DNA from: Halomarina halobia
GTDB lineage: Archaea > Halobacteriota > Halobacteria > Halobacteriales > Haloarculaceae
DNA length: 64,000 bases
Assembly: GCF_029338575.1 (NCBI RefSeq)
Contig: NZ_CP119992.1
Coordinates: 372,001-436,000 of the forward strand
Direction of reading: 5' to 3'
Made by a program: the position numbers and the translations under genes. A model generated the notes under the pieces. The model made no database searches. It had not been told where the DNA came from and saw only the letters and a program-made list of their open reading frames with translations. This document shows, in pieces, positions 59,207 through 64,000 of the stretch (positions are counted from its first letter, which is position 1; every line of letters begins with the position of its first letter).

Positions 59207-60862
59207 TCACAGTCGCTTGCTCACGTACGGGCCGTCCTGGAAGTAGCCGAGCTTCTCGCGGTAGTACTCGCGGACGCCGATGCCCGAGATGACCGAGAGC
59301 TTCCCGTAGCCCGCGTCGGCGGCCAGCCGCTCGGCCTCCGCGAGGAGTCGCCGGCCGTAGCCCTGGTGCTGGAAGCCCGAGCCCGTCTCGTCCTCCAGAC
59401 CGACGCCGACCTCGTTGCCGTAGACGTGGAGTTCGCGCACGATCGCGGCGTCGGTCAGCTCCCGTCGGACGGGGTCGTTCGGGAAGCGGAGCCGACAGAA
59501 CCCGACGAGCAGGTCGTTGTCGGGATCCTCGAAGGAGACGAAGTGCTCCGTGCCGCCGCAGACCTCGTAGGTGAGGGCGTCGAGTTCGACCGACTCCGGG
59601 GTCTCGTCGTTCATGCCGACCTCGCGACACCGGATGCAGTCGCAGGTCCAGCCGTGCTCCTCCATGCGCTCTCTCGCTAGCTGCCGGAGGTTCGACTTCC
59701 ACACCCCGGCGTCGATGAAGTCGGCGGGGATGTCCCGCTGGACGCGCTGGAGGCGCGTGTACTTCGGGATGATCGACTTGATCTCCGCGACGAGCTCGGC
59801 GGCCGCCTCGTTCGTGAGGGGGTCGTAGTCGCCCCGACGCCACATGTCGTAGGTGCGCGTCCCGCGGACGACGAGCGTCGGGTAGATCTTCAGGTAGTCG
59901 GGCCGCCACTCGGGGTTCTCGAACAACTCGCGGAAGTCCTCCAGGCACATGTCGCGGGACATCCCCGGTTGACCGGGCATCATGTGGAAGCCGACCTTGA
60001 ACCCCGAGTCGCGCAGGCGACGGTTGGCGTCGATCGATTCCTGGATGCCGTGACCGCGGTGCATCTCCCGGTTGATCCGCTCGTAGGTCGTCTGCACGCC
60101 GAGTTCGACCTTCGTCCCGCCGAGCGCCAGCATGCGGTCGATCTGCTCGGGATCGCACCAGTCCGGCTTCGTCTCGAAGGTGGTGCCGACGTTGCGCACG
60201 TCGGCCGTCTCGTTCTCGGCGATCACGTCCTCCAGGTAGCGGAACGCCGCGTCCTCGGGGTCCTGCGCGAAGCTCTCGCCCTCGGCGGGTTCCGGCTCCT
60301 TCGTCACGTCGTAGTCGTTCATGGCCTGGAGCGCGCGCTTCACGAACCACTCCTGGTAGTCGTGGCTCCTCGCCGTGAGCGTCCCGCCCATCAGGATGAG
60401 TTCGGCCTTGTCCACGGGGTGGCCGATCTCCCGGAGCTGTTCGAGCCGCAGCGTCACCTGCCCGTAGGGGTCGTAGTCGTTCTGCACGCCGCGGGCGGCG
60501 GCCGGCTCGTGGCCGGTGTAGCTCTGGGCGGAGGAGAACTCGCTCGCCGGCCCACCGGGGCAGTAGAGGCACTTCCCGTGGGGGCAGGTGTGCGGGCTGG
60601 TCATGACGGCGATCGGCGAGACGCCCGAGGCGGTGCGGACCGGCTTGCGCCGCAGGACGGGCTCGAGTTCGCTCCGGCGCTCCTCGCCCGCGAAGTCGAG
60701 CAGCTCCGAGTTCTTCGGCACCTTGGGCGCGGAGAACTCGGCGCACGCCTCCAGCTTCGCCCGCTCCAGCCCGTCCCGGTCGACCTCGCCGTCGAGGATG
60801 CGCTCGATCAGCGCCTCGCAGGTGCGCTCGAACGCGTCCGTCTCGGTCGGCTGGGTGCTCAT
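59207..60862 (-). CDS. elp3: Elp3: tRNA U34 carboxymethyl-modification radical SAM/acetyltransferase
   Basis: 551 residues. Radical-SAM cysteines are in TCPHGKCLYCPGG (Cys93, 98, 101; C-x4-C-x2-C), preceded by KPVRTASGVSPIAVMTSPH. Radical-SAM body: EQLREIGHPVDKAELILMGGT and LALGGTKVELGVQTTYERINREMHRGH, GFKVGFHMMPGQPGMSRDM. The C-terminal GNAT domain (about 400-551) has GFQHQGYGRRLLAEAERLAADAGYGKLSVISGIGVREYYREKLGY. Elp3 forms cm5U at the wobble position; archaea have Elp3 without the other Elongator subunits. N-terminal ~75 residues form the usual helical tRNA-binding part. Confidence 0.95.
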   Translation of the reverse strand: MSTQPTETDAFERTCEALIERILDGEVDRDGLERAKLEACAEFSAPKVPKNSELLDFAGEERRSELEPVLRRKPVRTASGVSPIAVMTSPHTCPHGKCLYCPGGPASEFSSAQSYTGHEPAAARGVQNDYDPYGQVTLRLEQLREIGHPVDKAELILMGGTLTARSHDYQEWFVKRALQAMNDYDVTKEPEPAEGESFAQDPEDAAFRYLEDVIAENETADVRNVGTTFETKPDWCDPEQIDRMLALGGTKVELGVQTTYERINREMHRGHGIQESIDANRRLRDSGFKVGFHMMPGQPGMSRDMCLEDFRELFENPEWRPDYLKIYPTLVVRGTRTYDMWRRGDYDPLTNEAAAELVAEIKSIIPKYTRLQRVQRDIPADFIDAGVWKSNLRQLARERMEEHGWTCDCIRCREVGMNDETPESVELDALTYEVCGGTEHFVSFEDPDNDLLVGFCRLRFPNDPVRRELTDAAIVRELHVYGNEVGVGLEDETGSGFQHQGYGRRLLAEAERLAADAGYGKLSVISGIGVREYYREKLGYFQDGPYVSKRL

Positions 60863-60953
60863 TCGTCGACCGGTGAGAGGGAGGCGAGCGATAAGAGTGT
60901 GCGGTTCCGCGGTCGCCGTCGCCCCGCGCTCACCCCCGCGACAGATCTCGTCG

Positions 60954-63095
60954 TTACGCCTGCTCGGCGATGGCGTCGATCACGGCGTCGACGACGCGCT
61001 CGCGCTCGCCGGCGACGAACTCGATCCGATTGCGACCGCCGCGGGCGGCGACGCCCGCGTTCCCGACGGTCTCGGCGGCCGTCTCGGCGACGGCGCGCAC
61101 GTCGAGGTCGAAGGTGCTCCGGACGTGCAGTTCGTCCGTGTTCACGCCGATCGTGACGAACGACCCGTCGCGGTTGCGCCGGTGGACGGCGTCGAGCAGG
61201 ACGTCGGTCGACGGGAAGTCGAAGCGGTGGGTGTAGGCGTCCACGTCGAGGACGGCGAACGCCACGCCGCCCTCGGCGCGGCGCTCGAGGTTCGCCTCCG
61301 CGGTGGCGACCTCCGCGTCCAGCTTCTCGCGGAACTGCTCGCTCACCTGCTCGACCAGCCGCTTGCTCGGGCCGGTCGACCCCGACTCGTCGGCGAAGAG
61401 CAGGTCGATCACGAGTTCGCGCTTGTCCTCGTAGGACTGGTAGTACGCCTCGAGCGCGATGGCCTCGCGGAGGCGCTCTACGTCGGCCGCGCCGTAACCG
61501 GCGTCACCCGCCAGGTCGAGGTACGCATCGGGGGTGTCCTCCCAGAAGCTCGCCGCGGGGAGGTGCCGGAGGTCGTCGGCGACGGCCTCGTTCACGTGCT
61601 GGGCCACGGCGACGGCGAGCGCGGTCGCCGTCGTGCTCGCGTCGGCGCTCGCGCGCGCCGGGTTGACGAGGACGTCGACGGCGTCGGCCACCTCCTCGTC
61701 GGCGGGCGCGCCGTCCACGACGACCCGCTCGGCGTCGTAGATCGAGAGGAGCTCGAACCCGTCGAGCGAGTCGCGCGTCGACCCGGCGGCGGCGAAGACG
61801 ACCAGGGGGATCTTCTCGTCGTGGCGATCCCGGTTCGAGAGCATCATCGTCGTGTCCTTCGTCGCGTCGTCCATGTCGTAGACGCCGTCCTCGAGGGGCC
61901 GACGGTCGAAGTAGTGGTAGGCGGCGTCGGCGTTCGTGTACTCGTCGCGGACGAGCGGGAGAATGGCGCGCTCGAGGGCCGCTCCGGCGAGGTAGCCGTC
62001 GACGTTCGCGTCGTGACGAACGACGACGGGACGCCCCGCGATGATCGCGCGCCGAATGGCGGTGGCGGCCTCGCGCACGTCGTCGAGGGCGGCCTCGACG
62101 GCCGGATCGGACGCGAGCGGCTCGACGTCCGCCGGTCTGGCGCGCTCGTCGAGGGCGGCCGCCATGCGGTCGGTGACCGCGTCAGCGTCCTCCTCGTCGA
62201 GGACGGCGAGCGCCTCCGTCTCGATCTGCAGTTCACCGCGGCGGCGGCGCACCTCGCCGTCGAGGCGCACGAGGTCGCCGAGGTCGACGGCGGGGTAGGC
62301 GCGGACGCCCGCCTCCTCGAACGCGGCGCAGTCGACCGTACCGGACTCGTCCTGGAGTTCGAAGACCGTCGGGCCGCTCGTCTGTCGGATGCCGGCAACG
62401 CGTCCCTCGAGGCGAACGGTGTCGCCGACGCGCTCGTCGAGCTCGGCGACGGCGGCGCGCGGCCGTTCGGCCACGACCGCCGCGTCGGCCGACGCGACGG
62501 CCGGCTCCGCGTCGGCCGACGACACGTCAGTCTCTGTCTCGTCGGTGCCCGTCGCGGCGTCGGGCTGCGACCCGGCGTCGGACGCCGATGCGGCGTCTAC
62601 GTCCGCACCCGCGTCGGACGCGGGTTCCGGTTCTGATCGCGACGCCGAGTCCGCCTCGGGCGTCCGGACTCGGGGCGTCGACGGTTCCTCGTCCTCCTCG
62701 CCCGCCTCGTCGGGGAGGTACGTCGAGGGACTCGCGCTCGGGTCGTCGACGAGCGCGCCGCGGAACTCGCGGTCCGCCTGTCGGATGGACCAGCCGAGGT
62801 CGACGTTTCCGTTGTCGCGGACGTTCTTGACCTGCACGTAGACCGGATCGCCGACCTCCCACGTGAGGCTCTCCAGGCGGCGGTTCAGCTCGCTCCGGTG
62901 GAGCAGGCCGGTCACGTTGTCGCTCAGGTTCACGAACACGCCGAAGTCGGCGTAGCCGTCGACTTCGCCGCGGTAGAAGCGCCCGGGCGTCAGCTGGTTG
63001 GGGTGGTTCCCGCGAAACTCGAAGACGACGTCCTCCTCGTGGCTCTCACAGATGCGGCCGTCGGTGGAGGTGCCGCAGATGATACAGGTACCCAT
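60954..63095 (-). CDS. RecJ-like DHH phosphoesterase with zinc finger, S1 and OB domains
   Basis: 713 residues. An N-terminal zinc knuckle (CIICGTSTDGRICESH, Cys4, Cys7, Cys16, His19) leads to an S1 domain (about 38-110: FYRGEVDGYADFGVFVNLSDNVTGLLHRSEL). An acidic linker (about 130-215) follows, then an OB fold (about 225-295). The DHH region has VVVRHDANVDGYLAGAALE (Asp/His/Asn-Val-Asp pattern), and the C-terminal DHHA1-like part ends in GGRNRIEFVAGERERV. It probably acts as a single-strand exonuclease or nano-RNase with RNA-binding modules. This domain order is typical of haloarchaea. The gene is next to Elp3. Confidence 0.9.
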   Translation of the reverse strand: MGTCIICGTSTDGRICESHEEDVVFEFRGNHPNQLTPGRFYRGEVDGYADFGVFVNLSDNVTGLLHRSELNRRLESLTWEVGDPVYVQVKNVRDNGNVDLGWSIRQADREFRGALVDDPSASPSTYLPDEAGEEDEEPSTPRVRTPEADSASRSEPEPASDAGADVDAASASDAGSQPDAATGTDETETDVSSADAEPAVASADAAVVAERPRAAVAELDERVGDTVRLEGRVAGIRQTSGPTVFELQDESGTVDCAAFEEAGVRAYPAVDLGDLVRLDGEVRRRRGELQIETEALAVLDEEDADAVTDRMAAALDERARPADVEPLASDPAVEAALDDVREAATAIRRAIIAGRPVVVRHDANVDGYLAGAALERAILPLVRDEYTNADAAYHYFDRRPLEDGVYDMDDATKDTTMMLSNRDRHDEKIPLVVFAAAGSTRDSLDGFELLSIYDAERVVVDGAPADEEVADAVDVLVNPARASADASTTATALAVAVAQHVNEAVADDLRHLPAASFWEDTPDAYLDLAGDAGYGAADVERLREAIALEAYYQSYEDKRELVIDLLFADESGSTGPSKRLVEQVSEQFREKLDAEVATAEANLERRAEGGVAFAVLDVDAYTHRFDFPSTDVLLDAVHRRNRDGSFVTIGVNTDELHVRSTFDLDVRAVAETAAETVGNAGVAARGGRNRIEFVAGERERVVDAVIDAIAEQA

Positions 63096-63184
63096 TAGTC
63101 GAAGCTATCTGTCGGGGTTGAAACGGTTGTCGGAATCGACCGCTCGTCGGACTGTGAACACGCCCCACGCGCTCGCCGCCCGGG

Positions 63185-63865
63185 TCACCCCTCGATACCG
63201 TTCGCGACGTTCGTCCCATCAGTCACGTTCGTCGCGTTCGTCGCGTTCGTGACGGGCTCGGCGGGTCCGACGAGGTCGACCCCCGCGAGCGCCTCGATCG
63301 CCGCGACGCCCTGGTAGCCGAACCCGAAGACGAGCAGCGCCGGGAGCGCAGTCACGAGCGCCGAGCGCGGAACGGAGATGTCGTGGACGACAGCCATCCC
63401 GCGAACGAGCAGGACGACGCCGTAGGCGGCGGCCGCGAGGCGGAGCGCGGGGATCGGCGCGCCCGAGAGCGCGCACGGAGCGGTCGCGTACGCGATCACC
63501 TGCACGGTCTGGCTGATCCCCGCGCGCGCCGGGACGAACGCGGCGAGCAGGAGCGTCTGGACGGCCGCGGTGAGGTGCAGGGCCAGCGGCGCGCCGATCA
63601 GCGCCGCGACGAGGAGGAAGAAGACGAGCGAGGCGGTCGGCCGCCCGGCGATGGTCGGTACCGCCGCCGGGTCGAGGGCGAAGCGGACGGCGAGGTGACA
63701 GAGCGCCACGGCGACGGCGAAGACGAGCCCCGGCGCTTGATCGCCGGGGACGACCCCCCGCTCGAAGAAGCGCCGAGGGGCGATCAGCACCGCGACCCAC
63801 GCGCGGACGAGCCCGACCGGCCCGCGCTCGCGTCCACCCTCGGTGGATTCGACCCACTTCGTCAC
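63185..63865 (-). CDS. YIP1-type five-helix membrane protein with N-glycosylation-like tail
   Basis: 226 residues with about five hydrophobic segments: LVFAVAVALCHLAVRFAL, ASLVFFLLVAALIGAPLALHL, TLLLAAFVPA, LRLAAAAYGVVLLVRGMAVV and ALVTALPALLVFGFGYQGVAAIEAL. The N-terminal block VGLVRAWVAVLIAPRRFFERGV matches the YIP1 family. The C-terminal tail is Thr/Asn-rich with three N-x-T sequons (NATNATNVT), which fits export to the cell exterior and AglB-type glycosylation. The family role is unclear. Confidence 0.8.
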   Translation of the reverse strand: MTKWVESTEGGRERGPVGLVRAWVAVLIAPRRFFERGVVPGDQAPGLVFAVAVALCHLAVRFALDPAAVPTIAGRPTASLVFFLLVAALIGAPLALHLTAAVQTLLLAAFVPARAGISQTVQVIAYATAPCALSGAPIPALRLAAAAYGVVLLVRGMAVVHDISVPRSALVTALPALLVFGFGYQGVAAIEALAGVDLVGPAEPVTNATNATNVTDGTNVANGIEG

Positions 63866-63913
63866 GCTCCCACGGTCGCGCGGGCGGGGTATGAGGGTTC
63901 CGGGAGCCGGCCG

Positions 63914-64000
63914 TCAGTCGTCCCCGCCGACGTTCTCGATGCTCTCGACGGTCCGCGGGTCGGGTTCGATGTGCGCGTACTCGACGACCCGGCGGCCGAG
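63914..64000 (-). CDS. C-terminal end of a gene running out of the window
   Basis: An open minus-strand frame of 28 codons plus TGA (63916-63914), entering from base 64000. It reads LGRRVVEYAHIEPDPR then TVESIENVGGDD. Codon use fits a real gene, and the spacing to the YIP1-type gene (48 nt) is typical here. Too little is present to assign a family. Confidence 0.5.
   Translation of the reverse strand, partial: LGRRVVEYAHIEPDPRTVESIENVGGDD

Noticed and set aside
60588..62636. 682-codon plus-strand frame opposite elp3 and the DHH protein
   Set aside because: Crosses two well-supported minus-strand genes and lacks any recognisable domain.
1..64000. CRISPR arrays, insertion sequences, tRNA or rRNA genes
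   Set aside because: No regularly spaced repeats, transposase or integrase motifs, terminal inverted repeats, or tRNA/rRNA-like sequence were seen on either strand by eye. A covariance-model search would be decisive for small RNAs.

Overview
The window is chromosomal or megaplasmid DNA of a halophilic archaeon (class Halobacteria). GC content is very high, the predicted proteins are rich in Asp and Glu, coding is dense with many 1-4 nt start/stop overlaps, and TATA-like boxes often lie about 25 nt upstream of start codons, which suggests leaderless transcripts. Archaeal core genes are present (pelota, RqcH, Elp3, a RecJ/DHH-OB protein). I see no rRNA, tRNA, CRISPR array, transposase or integrase.

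Layout. (1) 1-7198, plus strand: the 3' part of a class III CoA-transferase, a homocitrate/isopropylmalate synthase-like lyase, an HTH-10 (Bat-type) regulator, then hyuA-hyuB and a cysteine amidohydrolase. The last three look like an N-methylhydantoin to N-carbamoylsarcosine to sarcosine route. Three dyad-symmetric sites sit in the two intergenic gaps beside the regulator. (2) 7200-23387: M42 peptidase, F420-associated metalloprotease, TauE/SafE permease, a thiolase with its DUF35 partner, crotonase, DUF892 ferritin-like protein, MaoC hydratase, a sodium:solute symporter with a small partner, an OB/Cas4-nuclease/SF1 helicase (Dna2-like), tautomerase and an MFS permease. (3) 23511-42978: a large corrin-ring (cobalamin) locus. 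One minus-strand unit reads cbiT-cbiL-cbiF-cbiG-cbiH-cbiH-ferredoxin-LAGLIDADG-like protein-cbiX-DUF3209-PQQ-type propeller. A second minus-strand unit reads cobN-cbiC-cbiE-cbiA. Divergent from it is chlID plus a 2Fe-2S ferredoxin, and facing that is the cobalt importer pair cbtB-cbtA. (4) 43270-63865: a DASS/SLC13 transporter with a perfect palindrome over its start codon and a small HTH gene upstream, an Lhr-type helicase, MBL hydrolases, pelota, a zinc alcohol dehydrogenase, two DUF4013 membrane proteins, RqcH, CspA, a renalase-like flavoprotein, Elp3, DHH-OB protein and a YIP1-type membrane protein. The window ends inside another minus-strand gene.

How the genes work together. The cobalamin locus carries oxygen-independent-type ring-contraction enzymes (CbiG, CbiH, CbiF, CbiE, CbiT, CbiC) and an early cobalt chelatase (CbiX). 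It also carries a late-type CobN chelatase with a ChlI-ChlD fusion as its likely ATPase partner. CbiD and CbiJ homologues are not recognisable here, and several conserved-looking accessory genes of unknown role sit in the operon. A 12-bp motif (GTTGTAWTAACG) lies upstream of both cbi/cob units, and a shorter form lies upstream of cbtB, suggesting common control. The most unusual protein is the LAGLIDADG-like one at 26390-27052. The most unusual regulatory signals are the 33-bp cobN/chlID bidirectional promoter and the palindrome over the DASS start codon.
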